This document shows, piece after piece, positions 1 to 8,610 of a stretch of 64,000 nucleotides of DNA. Origin of the DNA: a bacterium (GTDB lineage: Bacteria > Verrucomicrobiota > Verrucomicrobiia > Limisphaerales > UBA11358). Made by a program: the position numbers and the translations under genes. The stretch covers positions 148,929-212,928 of the forward strand of contig JAKAFL010000002.1 in the NCBI GenBank assembly GCA_021817945.1, read 5' to 3'. The stretch's first letter is position 1; each line of letters opens with the position of its first letter. The notes below the pieces were generated by a model. That model ran no database searches, was not told the origin of the DNA, and saw only the letters and a program-made list of their open reading frames with translations.

Positions 1-17
1 TACTGAGATTCGCCCTT

Positions 18-908
18 TCAGGGTTTGGGCTTAATGGAATGATGCTGTTGCAGCAATTCAATCATCTGCTGCAAGCCATCCGGGGTTTTGGAAACAGCCT
101 TGGCCTTTTCGAACCATTGGATGGCTGCCTGCCAATTGCCGACATCCGCTTGCTCGGCTCCCATTTGAGTGGCCAGTTTTTCGTAGATAAAATTGTTGGC
201 CGCCACCTCATCCTCGGTGCCCTTGACAGGACGCCAGTTGTGCAAGCCTGCCATCCAGACATTCACCGCCCGGTTGGTGTCATGATCGCTTTCCGCATAG
301 AGTCGGCCCAACTCGAAAAGGATGTCGCAACTGCCGGGGTTTTCATGAAGCCCCTCGAGCAATACCTCCTGTGCCGTTTTCGGTTGGTGCATGCGTTGCC
401 TCAACCAATAGGCTGTTACGATGTAATTCTGGACATTCTGGGGATCCAGGTCGGCGGATAATTTCAGCCAGGGCAGGATTTCCCGCACGCCCTCGCTGCC
501 GCTCAAGTCGCCACTGGCGCCCCCTTCATCCAAGTGAGTATGGCGGTCGGGCATGAAATGCCGGCCAAAGGCATCAATCCAATTTCGGGGCGGCCCCATG
601 AAACTCTCCTCCTCGCCGTGGTTCTGGCTGTTCACTGCGCCGGTGTCCTCAGCCATGTGTGCCGTTTTAAAAGCCCGGTTGTCGTCAAAAATGGTGGGAT
701 AAAAGCCGCTGTGGTAATAGGAATCCGCTTTGACAAAAAACTCATTAGCGAAAAGCTTGCGGCTTTCACCAAGTGTTATGGCAAAAACATCGCCATTTGC
801 CCTGCTGCCAGGCCAGGCTACAAAGCGGGATTGAAGCGGGCAGGCCAGCGCAAAGCACACGACCAACAATAGAATCAAAAACCAGATTTGAATTCGGGGG
901 CCAGACAT
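18..908 (-). CDS. membrane-anchored TPR-like protein
   Basis: About 296 residues. One hydrophobic segment sits near residues 6-25, so the protein is probably anchored in the inner membrane with the rest outside the cytoplasm. The second half (about 140-290) reads as helical TPR-like repeats, for example the block around 'AQEVLLEGLHENPGS' and 'ILFELGRLYAESDHD'. I chose the ATG at 908 because it lies 3 bp past the stop of the upstream ABC permease; the open frame extends further upstream but would then overlap that gene. As the last gene of a three-gene set with an ABC-2 exporter it may be an accessory factor. The specific function is unknown. Confidence 0.75.
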   Translation of the reverse strand: MSGPRIQIWFLILLLVVCFALACPLQSRFVAWPGSRANGDVFAITLGESRKLFANEFFVKADSYYHSGFYPTIFDDNRAFKTAHMAEDTGAVNSQNHGEEESFMGPPRNWIDAFGRHFMPDRHTHLDEGGASGDLSGSEGVREILPWLKLSADLDPQNVQNYIVTAYWLRQRMHQPKTAQEVLLEGLHENPGSCDILFELGRLYAESDHDTNRAVNVWMAGLHNWRPVKGTEDEVAANNFIYEKLATQMGAEQADVGNWQAAIQWFEKAKAVSKTPDGLQQMIELLQQHHSIKPKP

Positions 909-910
909 GT

Positions 911-1687
911 TTAGTTGACCGACTGTCGCCTGAAAACCAGGCTGGCTCCGGTGAGAAAAACCACCATGTAGCCAATCCCGTAAATCAAAGCCAGGCCGTA
1001 ATAGCCCCAATGGATCAGGGGCCAGTCGTGAATGATGAGATCGCGGACATCAAAAAATTCCAAGTGGGGGATGGAATAATAAATGATCAAAAAAACAGAT
1101 CGCACCGGTTCAGGAAGGGTGAGAGCCACGCTATCCAAATGCCGCCCCAAAAGAAGAATGCCACCCACCACCACAAAGCAAATGGTGGAGTTGGAGGAAG
1201 GAGCGGCAAAAACCAGGGAACCCAGCAAGACCATGGCAATGACGATTCCAAGCATGAACCAATGGAGGGATGCGGCCTGGAAATAATTCAACAGGGGCCA
1301 CTGATGCTCACGGCTGGCGGCAAGAGCCCCGAAAAAGAGGTAAAAGCAAACCAAGGCAATGCCGCAAGCCAGCCAGCAACCGAGGAATTTTCCCAACAGT
1401 AGCTGTGTTCTGGTCACCGGCTTGGCCAGAAGCGGAAGCAAGGTGCGGTTCTCGCGCTCCGCGGGAATTTGGCGCGCCGTGGTGGTGATGGCGATGACCA
1501 GTGAGGAAACCCACACCAACAACAGGCACAATTCCTTGAGATAGCGAATGATCTTGTCATCATTGAAAATCCTCACCGATGCCATGATCAGGCAGATCAA
1601 CATGGTCACGATGAAGAGAACGTAAAAATCCTTTCGGCGGTACAATTCTTTTATGACAACGCCAGCGACAGCAAGGATGGTTTTCAT
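911..1687 (-). CDS. ABC-2 type transporter permease
   Basis: 258 residues with about six hydrophobic segments. It carries the short amphipathic stretch 'ARQIPAERENRTLLPLL' followed by 'KPVTRTQLLLGKFLG', the pattern typical of ABC-2 family permeases between the first membrane helices. It forms the membrane half of an exporter whose ATPase is encoded immediately upstream, with a 4-bp ATGA overlap, and it is followed after 3 bp by a TPR membrane protein. The substrate cannot be read from the sequence; relatives handle drugs, lipids, polysaccharides or gliding and secretion functions. Confidence 0.88.
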   Translation of the reverse strand: MKTILAVAGVVIKELYRRKDFYVLFIVTMLICLIMASVRIFNDDKIIRYLKELCLLLVWVSSLVIAITTTARQIPAERENRTLLPLLAKPVTRTQLLLGKFLGCWLACGIALVCFYLFFGALAASREHQWPLLNYFQAASLHWFMLGIVIAMVLLGSLVFAAPSSNSTICFVVVGGILLLGRHLDSVALTLPEPVRSVFLIIYYSIPHLEFFDVRDLIIHDWPLIHWGYYGLALIYGIGYMVVFLTGASLVFRRQSVN

Positions 1688-2439
1688 GATGCGGATTGGG
1701 TCTCAAAGCCGATGATTTCCAGGAAGGCCTGCTCAAGGTTGGCGTGGCGGGGTTGGCGGATTTCAGAAATGGGGCCCACCACTTTCAGTTCACCCTGATG
1801 GATGATGCCGACCCGGTCACAGACCGTCTCCACTTCTCCGAGTTCGTGGGAGGAAAAAAAGACCGTCTTTCCCTCGCCTTTGAGGCGTTGAATGATTTGA
1901 CGCACTTTCATGCGACCCAACGGATCAAGCCCGCTGGTGGGTTCATCCAGAACCAGAAGGTCTGGATTGTTGATCAAAGCCTGGGCCAGGCCAGCGCGTT
2001 GTTGCATTCCCTTGGAATAGGTGCGAATTGGGCGTTTTCGAGCATGTTCCAATTCCACCAGTTTCAAAAGCTCGTCAATCCGGCGGTCTGCCTCAAGCCG
2101 ACTCAAACCAAAGAGAGTGGAATAAAAGCGCAGCAACTCCTCCGCGCTCAAAAATTTGTAATAGTAAGTGAGTTCAGGAAGGTAACCGATCCTCTGGCGG
2201 GCGATGGGTTGGCGGACATCAATGCCAAAAAGACTGGCAGCGCCGCTGGTGGGCTGAACGAACCCCAAAAGGACATTCATCGTGGTGGTTTTGCCCGCGC
2301 CATTTGGCCCCAAATAGCCAAACACCTCCCCGGCATTCACCTCGAGGTTTAAACCTCGCAAAGCAACCTTGGTGCCTTGGGCCGCTTCGCGGCTGCGGAA
2401 TTCCACCCGTAAATTTTCTGCTTTCAATATGGCAGCCAT
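1684..2439 (-). CDS. ABC transporter ATP-binding protein
   Basis: 251 residues with a complete nucleotide-binding domain: Walker A 'GPNGAGKTT' at residues 44-52, a signature region 'YSKGMQQRAGLAQAL', Walker B 'LLVLDEPTSGLD' and the switch histidine in 'FFSSHELGEVE'. This is the single-domain type that pairs with ABC-2 permeases, and the adjacent overlapping permease gene fits. It drives transport by ATP hydrolysis at the inner membrane. The first gene of the set starts about 80 bp from the end of the next minus-strand gene, so it could have its own promoter. Confidence 0.93.
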   Translation of the reverse strand: MAAILKAENLRVEFRSREAAQGTKVALRGLNLEVNAGEVFGYLGPNGAGKTTTMNVLLGFVQPTSGAASLFGIDVRQPIARQRIGYLPELTYYYKFLSAEELLRFYSTLFGLSRLEADRRIDELLKLVELEHARKRPIRTYSKGMQQRAGLAQALINNPDLLVLDEPTSGLDPLGRMKVRQIIQRLKGEGKTVFFSSHELGEVETVCDRVGIIHQGELKVVGPISEIRQPRHANLEQAFLEIIGFETQSAS

Positions 2440-2520
2440 GTGTCAATAGCGATTTCACAATCCAACTTCCCCATTATTCAGCCAGAAATATGCCAGAAAA
2501 TGAAATTAAATTTTAAAGGG

Positions 2521-4506
2521 CTATTGGTCAAACGACTCCCGCCAAGGCTTTTGGCCTTGAAATGATTTCATTTTTTCCTGCAACAAAACCAAATCGGCGC
2601 TGCCTTGTGTGTCCTGGCTTAGGGCAATGGCCAGGCGCTCGTTCTGGATGGATTCATGGAATTTGCCGGACTCGGCCTGTGCCATGGCCAGCGCATCCAA
2701 GGCAGCCGCAGATTTTCCACCGGTTTCCTGGACTGCCGCACCAGCCAGAATTTCCGCCTCTTTGCCATCCCTCAGTTTGGAATCCTCGCTGGATGCCAAC
2801 ACCGAAGCATAAAATATAAGGATCTCCACATTGGCAGGATCCATGGTCGCAGCCTTTGCGAGTTCGGACAATGCAGCGGGACCCTTTCCTTGTTTCAAAT
2901 AAAGGCGGCCCAGCAAAAAATGAGGCTCGGACCTTTCAGGACTGATCTTCATGGCTTGCTCAAAAGCCCCCCGGGCATCCCCCAAATGACCCAGTTTTAC
3001 CAAAATACGACCAAAATCCTCGAATATGAAAGGATTTGAATTGTCATGGATAGAAGCGCGTTTGAAATAGGCACCGGCCAAACCGTCTTTTCCTTGAAAA
3101 CCTAACAAAAGAGCCAAATTATAATTTCCAAGTGACGAATCGGGCTGCTCCCGCAAAGCCATCAAAAATTGGTTCATCGCTTCATTGCTGTTTCCATGGT
3201 CTTGAAGAGCCACGCCCACCTCAATATGAGCAACCGCGCTATCGTGAACCTCCAGGGCGTGACGAAACAAAGTTTGGGTGTTTTTCCAATACCCAAGCTG
3301 AACCTGAGTAAGCCAAACGCAAAAGGCCAGTAGAACCAGGGAGGAGGCCACCAGGCATTTTCCTAGAAAAACACTGCGGCCTGCCCATTCTTGAAGAACC
3401 AAACCAACCGCCAGAATAAGGCCTATGGATGGGAAATAGGTATAGCGGTCCGCCATGGACTGAGAACCCACCTGGATGAGGCCTATGACGGGCAGCAGAG
3501 ATACACCAAACCAAATCCAACCCACAATGAGCCAAGGACGGTCACGGCGCATCAGCCAGGCTAAAACAGTCACGCACCCCAAAAACAGCGCTGACTCCGC
3601 CCCGGCGAGAACGGGAATTTGAGGGATGTAGGGATAAAAAATGCTTAACCCGGCCGGCCAAATGGTTTTGCCCAAATAGGTGACACACGCAAGCGCTGCA
3701 TTGGGCAAACGGTATCCCAAAGGAACATTGGTCAAAGAGGACTCGGCATGATGCTGGGCCAAAACCGTGATAAAGCACAAGGCGCCTGAGAGAAGAAAAA
3801 AAGGAACTTTCTCGATCCACAGATTTAGATTAAAAAGCGGCGTGTCTCTCCACCCGAACCGTTTCAAAGGCCAGAAATCCATTAAAACCATGAGAACAGG
3901 CAAGGTGACCGCCATGGGTTTGGAGAGCAAAGCCAGGATAAAACAGAGAAGGCAGCCCAGATACAACCCAAAAACTCTTCGCGATCTCTCCCCTGTTTTC
4001 TTGGACTCCCCGTAACGCAAATAATTCAAGAGGGCCAGAAGAGATAAGAATGCGCTTAAGACATCCTTGCGTTCAGCCGCCCACGCAACGGATTCCACCC
4101 TCAGCGGATGCCAGGCAAAAAACGCGCCAGCCAGTATGGCCACCCACAAAACAGAATTTTCCGTGCCAAGGGCGGCCGCTGCCGCCAATCGCCTTACAAA
4201 AATGAAAACCAGGGCGGCATTGGCTGCGTGGAATAAATTGTTGACCAAATGAGGTCCAGCAGGATTCAGCCGAAACAAATCGCAGTCCAACATCAGGGAA
4301 ATCCAGGTGAGCGGATGCCAGTTGGAGGCATAAAATGAGGTAAAAGCCCACCTGATATCCCTCCAATTTAAACCTTGGTTCACATACGGATTGTTGACGA
4401 TATACTCCCCGTCGTCGTAATCAATGAAAGGGTGGTGGGTGGTCTGCAAAAAAACCAGCAAGGTTCCTAAAACCAGTAGCAGAATCACAACCAATGGGCG
4501 TTTCAT
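2521..4506 (-). CDS. GT-C-like membrane protein with C-terminal TPRs (TMTC-like)
   Basis: 661 residues. The first ~410 residues hold about ten or more membrane helices, and the last ~240 are TPR repeats, for example around 'SSLGNYNLALLLGFQGKDG' and 'PHFLLGRLYLKQGKGPAAL'. An acidic motif 'DYDDGEYI' (residues 29-36) in the first periplasmic loop, followed by a 'NWHPLTWISLMLD' stretch, matches bacterial TMTC-like proteins, related to GT-C glycosyltransferases that use polyprenyl-phosphate sugars. The likely role is transfer of a sugar to an exported substrate. That is inferred from fold only; no donor or acceptor is visible. Confidence 0.75.
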   Translation of the reverse strand: MKRPLVVILLLVLGTLLVFLQTTHHPFIDYDDGEYIVNNPYVNQGLNWRDIRWAFTSFYASNWHPLTWISLMLDCDLFRLNPAGPHLVNNLFHAANAALVFIFVRRLAAAAALGTENSVLWVAILAGAFFAWHPLRVESVAWAAERKDVLSAFLSLLALLNYLRYGESKKTGERSRRVFGLYLGCLLCFILALLSKPMAVTLPVLMVLMDFWPLKRFGWRDTPLFNLNLWIEKVPFFLLSGALCFITVLAQHHAESSLTNVPLGYRLPNAALACVTYLGKTIWPAGLSIFYPYIPQIPVLAGAESALFLGCVTVLAWLMRRDRPWLIVGWIWFGVSLLPVIGLIQVGSQSMADRYTYFPSIGLILAVGLVLQEWAGRSVFLGKCLVASSLVLLAFCVWLTQVQLGYWKNTQTLFRHALEVHDSAVAHIEVGVALQDHGNSNEAMNQFLMALREQPDSSLGNYNLALLLGFQGKDGLAGAYFKRASIHDNSNPFIFEDFGRILVKLGHLGDARGAFEQAMKISPERSEPHFLLGRLYLKQGKGPAALSELAKAATMDPANVEILIFYASVLASSEDSKLRDGKEAEILAGAAVQETGGKSAAALDALAMAQAESGKFHESIQNERLAIALSQDTQGSADLVLLQEKMKSFQGQKPWRESFDQ

Positions 4507-4561
4507 GCCGTATTAGGTAGCAGAATACCTTTGAATTTAAAGGCTAAACGTCAAAACGCGA

Positions 4562-4595
4562 AAGGAGTGCCCTCCCGGAAGGGTGAGCACTCCTT
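4562..4595 (-). terminator. hairpin terminator after the first pseudopilin gene
   Basis: Perfect 9-bp stem: 'aaggagtgc' at 4562-4570 pairs with 'gcactcctt' at 4587-4595. It lies just past the stop of the pseudopilin gene at 4616. On the minus strand the stem is followed by a weak T-containing tract, so termination may be partial. Confidence 0.65.
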
Positions 4596-4615
4596 GGAAT
4601 CTGTTTTCCCAACTT

Positions 4616-4993
4616 TTAGAAGGGAAGAAATGCTGCGTGTAGATTGGAACTGACTAGCGCAATGGAACAAGTGGGAGCAACATTCAGCGGATTAATGTTG
4701 TAAGAACCACCCATTGGCTCCGCTGGCATATCCGAACCTGCACGCCCCAAGTAAGGCACCAAGTCGCTGGATGCAGGAGTCGCAGTGGCGATTTGACCGT
4801 ACTCCAAACCCCACTGTTGTTTGCCCTGGTCAATGACCCTCAGGTTGTTGATGCAGGCGTTTGTCTGGGATGTTTGCCGGGCACGCACAAAATTGGGTAT
4901 TCCGATTGCAGCCAACAAACCAATGATGGCTACCACAATCATGATCTCCACAAGCGTGAACCCACTCCGCCTTTTTATTTTGAATGTTTTCAT
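4616..4993 (-). CDS. type II secretion-like pseudopilin (copy 1)
   Basis: About 125 residues from the MKT start chosen here (the frame extends 11 codons further upstream). It has a type III prepilin signal: basic leader, cleavage site 'RRSG|FTLVEIM', then a hydrophobic helix 'IVVAIIGLLAAIGIPN'. After the helix comes the 'RARQTSQTNACINNLR' block and a short globular tail with 'VPYLGRAGS' and 'MPAEPMGGSYNIN'. Family knowledge: prepilin peptidase cleaves and methylates such proteins, which assemble into a pseudopilus. No other secretion genes are next to it; such orphan pilins are abundant in Verrucomicrobiota. It is highly similar to the gene just upstream. Confidence 0.9.
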   Translation of the reverse strand: MKTFKIKRRSGFTLVEIMIVVAIIGLLAAIGIPNFVRARQTSQTNACINNLRVIDQGKQQWGLEYGQIATATPASSDLVPYLGRAGSDMPAEPMGGSYNINPLNVAPTCSIALVSSNLHAAFLPF

Positions 4994-5145
4994 GACTTTT
5001 ATGTTTCTACAGCGGCGGAACTTCACCAGCGGCGGATGTATGAATAAGTTCTGTTTTGTTCCGAGATAGCCGTTGGCAACCGCAACCTACCTAAGAGCAA
5101 CCAGCATGCCACAAAATTCATTGGGCGAAAGGGTATCAAATGAAA

Positions 5146-5167
5146 AAGCCCGGATTTCTCCGGGCTT
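5146..5167 (-). terminator. intrinsic terminator after the second pseudopilin gene
   Basis: Stem 'aagcccgg' (5146-5153) with 'ccgggctt' (5160-5167) and a 6-base loop. On the minus strand it is followed directly by a run of T residues (positions 5147-5143 read as T). It sits about 40 bp past the stop at 5204, so the two pseudopilin genes appear to be separate transcription units. Confidence 0.85.
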
Positions 5168-5203
5168 GGAATTACTATGTTTGATCTGCTACTTTGACAG
5201 GAA

Positions 5204-5593
5204 TTATTGAGTCAAGAAGGCTGGATGAGAAGGATTGTTGGTTGATCCTGGAGCACCTGCGATGTTACAATTGGGGACAACGGACAAGGCATTAATTACG
5301 TAGCTACCTCCCAACGGTTCTGCGGGCATGTAGGACCCAGCCCGTCCGAGGTACGGAACAATATTGGAGCTATCGGGCGTGACAGATGTTTGCTGGCCGT
5401 TTTCCAAGGCCCACTGCTGCTTGGCGGCGTCAATGATGCGCAGGTTGTTGATGCAGGCATTGGTTTGGGACGTCTGGCGGGCGCGCACAAAGTTGGGAAT
5501 CGCAATGGCAGCCAGCAATCCGATGATGGCCACAACAATCATGATTTCCACCAGCGTGAAGCCGGCCTTCCGATTTGTTTTCAGTGTTTTCAT
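5204..5593 (-). CDS. type II secretion-like pseudopilin (copy 2)
   Basis: About 129 residues from the MKT start, which matches copy 1 (a start 4 codons upstream at 5605 is also possible). The leader ends 'RKAG|FTLVEIM', followed by 'IVVAIIGLLAAIAIPN' and the same 'RARQTSQTNACINNLR' block. Only the extreme C-terminus differs clearly from copy 1, ending 'NNPSHPAFLTQ' here and 'NLHAAFLPF' there. The pair is an adjacent tandem paralogue set in the same orientation. The predicted role is structural, as a pilus or pseudopilus subunit processed at the inner membrane. No clear Shine-Dalgarno sequence is visible for either start. Confidence 0.9.
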   Translation of the reverse strand: MKTLKTNRKAGFTLVEIMIVVAIIGLLAAIAIPNFVRARQTSQTNACINNLRIIDAAKQQWALENGQQTSVTPDSSNIVPYLGRAGSYMPAEPLGGSYVINALSVVPNCNIAGAPGSTNNPSHPAFLTQ

Positions 5594-5605
5594 TTTATCT
5601 ATCAT

Positions 5606-6116
5606 TTGCGGCAGAACATCACAACAGGCGGGTTAGATATGATGATGACATATTCGTTCTATTAATTGCCTGTCGTAACCGCGTTGCACTCCCTCTAGCA
5701 GATGGAATGCCATGTATCCTCATACAAACATCGAAAGTCGGCAAAAGTTTCAATATTCCAATCCTCAGCATCGCGTATTCAGGAAACTAGTAAAACAGGA
5801 CCGTTAAAAAGCCGTGAAGTGGACTCCAACCAATTAATAATAAAGTTGTTGCACATTTTCAAACCATCCGATACTGGTTTAACGTGCCTGTTTTAGGCTT
5901 TTTTGCAGAGTCCAAAATTTGAAACCAATCGGTTCCGTCCTGGTTAAATCGCTAGTATTTGTATAAATTTTTTACAGATAACAGGTTAGCCATAATTTGG
6001 CCAAAGGAATACCAAAATTTTATCAAATAGAGCCATTGCGAAAAACCAAAGGCTGTCTCAAAACAAGACAGATTATGTCTTTGAATCCAAAAACAGTACA
6101 TAAACCAAGCCACGAT
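5606..6116. other. AT-rich intergenic stretch, no gene seen
   Basis: About 510 bp upstream of the pseudopilin pair and downstream of the small coiled-coil gene. It is visibly richer in A and T than its surroundings, has no convincing open frame, and shows no tRNA-like or strong hairpin element. It presumably holds the promoter of the pseudopilin gene. I could not assign a confident -35/-10 pair. Confidence 0.5.
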
Positions 6117-6368
6117 TTATTCTGATGAAGATCTGTTTTTTTGAATTTTATCAGGAAATTCTGCCTCGGGAGCCTCACCTGTCGGTAGTGGCAGTTCACC
6201 CCCGGCCAATTTGACTTTTAGTTCATCCATCATTTTGGAAGTTTCCTCAATTTCCTGGCTGATACGCTCCCGTTGTTCGAGCAGCTTGCGCAATTTGGCC
6301 TCGAGCAAGGGAAGGAAATCCCTGGCGGGCGAGCTGCCCAAACTCGATTTGCCTACATTGCGATCCAT
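6117..6368 (-). CDS. small coiled-coil protein
   Basis: 83 residues, very charged, with a predicted long helix between about residues 18 and 54 ('LLEAKLRKLLEQRERISQE' followed by 'KMMDELKVKLAG'). This reads as a coiled coil. The tail is acidic and then basic, with no hydrophobic segment, so the protein is probably cytoplasmic. The codon pattern looks coding and the gene has a clean ATG and TAA. It starts about 50 bp from the left end of the large palindromic repeat, which may have inserted in its upstream region. The family is not recognised. Confidence 0.55.
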   Translation of the reverse strand: MDRNVGKSSLGSSPARDFLPLLEAKLRKLLEQRERISQEIEETSKMMDELKVKLAGGELPLPTGEAPEAEFPDKIQKNRSSSE

Positions 6369-6420
6369 TATTCAAGAATTTAAACGAAATCAATTCATTG
6401 ATTCAAATACTAAATGCAAC

Positions 6421-7284
6421 GGGCGCGTCTCAACTTTTGGGCTGGTGAAATTTGGGTGGAAGGAGAGCGAAGGGGCGGTTTTGGGTTTGTGTTTGACCAT
6501 GTGGAGCATAGGCATGCCCAACGGGGGGTGGATATTCCCCGCAATTTTGCATGGATTGGATGCCTTGTATATGCCTTCCCAACGGGGCTCGGAATGATTT
6601 TTGGAGATTGGATTTCTACAAATATGTCGCCTCTCTGGGGCTGGGGGCAAATTGCCCGTTTCCGAAAGACCAGGACCACCCCTCCCGGCCCTCCCCATCA
6701 ATGGGATTGATGGAGAGGGAGAAAGAGGCGGTGGGTTCAATAGGGTTTTAAACCATTTCGAAGGTCAAAGGTAATCGCAATTTCAAGCGCACTCAACAAC
6801 CCTGCGCCTCTGGTTTCCTCGCCCCGCCAGCGGAGCGCGGGGAGAGGATTAAGGAGGGGAGATCGCAAACAGCCAGCGCGATCAACGAACCATCTCGCAT
6901 CCCGAAAACTCAGTCCCACCCCTCCCCGACCCTCCCCATCAATCAGGATTGATGGAGAGGGAGAAAGCGGCGGTGGGTTCAATAGGGTTTTAAACCATTT
7001 CGAAGGTCGAAGGTAATCGCCATTTCAAGCGCACACATCAGCCCTGCACCTCGGGTTTCCTCGCCCCGCCAGCGGAGCGCGGGGAGAGGATTATGGAGAG
7101 GGGAACTCGCAAACAGACATCGCGATCAATAAAGCATCTCACATCCCGAAAGCTCAGTGCCACCCCTCCCCAACCCTCCCCATCAACCAGGATTGATGGA
7201 GGGGGAGAAAAAACACAGGATTTGCGGAGGTTTTTGAAATTGGAAACACCGGGGGAGACTTGCTCAATAACCGAGATGCGCCCC
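6421..7284. repeat. MITE-like palindromic repeat element, copy A
   Basis: The left end begins GGGCGCGTCTCAA and the right end finishes in GAGATGCGCCC, an imperfect terminal inverted repeat. The inside holds about two and a half copies of a ~242-bp unit: the 'ccgaaa' landmark recurs at 6662, 6902 and 7146. Each unit contains two hairpin modules: 'ccctccccatcaat' facing 'attgatggagaggg', and 'cctcgccccgc' facing 'gcgcggggagagg'. The first ~240 bp match copy B at 10202 closely. It carries only spurious proline-rich open frames and no transposase. Confidence 0.8.
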
Positions 7285-7379
7285 AACCCATTTGGCTCGC
7301 GAAGTTGAGATAATTCGGGGGTTTGAAAGGGGTGGAATACAGGCTTTCGGACCCTGGATGAATCCCCCATGATGGAATC

Positions 7380-8471
7380 ATGACTCGCGTAAGGATGGGA
7401 ATCATCGGGCTGGGAAATATCGGCGTGGTTCATGCCCGTCATCTTGCCACGGGCTTTGTGCCCGGAGCGGATTTGGCGGCCATAGCCACCAGCAAAGGGG
7501 AGGCAGCCCGATCGCTCTTTCCGGCTGCGGCCATTTACCCGGATGGCGCCAGTCTTTTGTCATCCGGCAAAGTGGATGCGGTGATCATTGCCACGCCTCA
7601 TTGGCAGCATGTTCAGCTGGGCATGGCAGCCTTCGAGCGGGGGCTCCATGTGCTGATGGAGAAACCACTGGCTGCACACAAGGCAGATGCCGAGCGTCTG
7701 CTGGCCTGCCACGCCCTTCACCCCGAGATTACCTTTGCAACCATGCTGCAACTCCGCTGCGAACCCCGCTTTCAAGCCCTGCGCGACTTAATCCTTGCCC
7801 GTCTGGGTCCCCTGGTTCGGGTGAACTGGATCATCACCGATTGGTATCGGACTCATGCCTATTATCTAAGCAGCGGATGGCGTGCGACCTGGAAAGGCGA
7901 AGGCGGTGGAGTGCTGATCAATCAATGCCTGCACAATTTGGACATGCTCCAATGGCTTTGTGGGATGCCCTTGCGGGTCCGTGGCTTCTGCCAGATGGGC
8001 CGGTTTCATCCCATTGAGGTGGAAGATCAGGTCACGGCCTATTTTGAGTGGGCCAACCGGGCGACCGGGTCCATGGTCACCTCCACAGGTGAGGCACCCG
8101 GGACGAATCGTTTGGAAATAGTGGGCACGCAAGCCACGGCCATCCTGGAGGGCCACCGCCTGGTTTATAAACGCAACGAAATGGACATGCAGACATTCAG
8201 CCAAAAAGCGAAAACCGGCTTTGAAAAGCCCGAAGCCACCACCACGGAGACCCTCTTTCCGGAAATGGCCGATCTGCATGCACAAATCACCGCCAATTTC
8301 GTAAAGGCCATACAGGAATGCCAGCCACTGATAGCACCAGCCAGCCAGGGCATTCACTCGTTGGAGTTGGCCAATGCCATTACTTATTCCTCCCTCTTGG
8401 ACAGGACCCTGGAACTGCCGCTCGATGGCCAGGCATGGGAAAAACATCTCCTGGGATTATTCACCCATTAA
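7380..8471 (+). CDS. Gfo/Idh/MocA family oxidoreductase
   Basis: 363 residues. The N-terminal Rossmann motif 'GIIGLGNIGVVHARHL' binds NAD(P). The family 'EKPLA' motif follows near residue 97, with its catalytic lysine in the pocket. The C-terminal sheet domain starts near residue 125 and contains 'GGVLINQCLHNLDMLQWL', the usual catalytic histidine region of dehydrogenases acting on sugars or inositols. It is the first gene of a short plus-strand run with a nucleotide-sugar epimerase-like gene, so sugar-nucleotide or polysaccharide metabolism is plausible. The exact substrate is not predictable. Confidence 0.9.
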   Translation: MTRVRMGIIGLGNIGVVHARHLATGFVPGADLAAIATSKGEAARSLFPAAAIYPDGASLLSSGKVDAVIIATPHWQHVQLGMAAFERGLHVLMEKPLAAHKADAERLLACHALHPEITFATMLQLRCEPRFQALRDLILARLGPLVRVNWIITDWYRTHAYYLSSGWRATWKGEGGGVLINQCLHNLDMLQWLCGMPLRVRGFCQMGRFHPIEVEDQVTAYFEWANRATGSMVTSTGEAPGTNRLEIVGTQATAILEGHRLVYKRNEMDMQTFSQKAKTGFEKPEATTTETLFPEMADLHAQITANFVKAIQECQPLIAPASQGIHSLELANAITYSSLLDRTLELPLDGQAWEKHLLGLFTH

Positions 8472-8610
8472 ACTGAACCTGGCGACCTTCATTTTGAGCC
8501 ATTTCGACCATCGCAATGGTGACCGCCATTTCAAGCAACAGCAGGGGCATCAGCCCAATGAGGCAACAAATATTTTGGTGTTTCAAGGACAGTCCACTAG
8601 TCTGGGGGCT

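Noticed and set aside
6390-7442. Proline-rich open frames (for example those starting 'MNPPPLSPSPS')
   Set aside because: They follow the palindromic repeat in several frames and both strands and recur only as translations of the repeat, so they are not genes.
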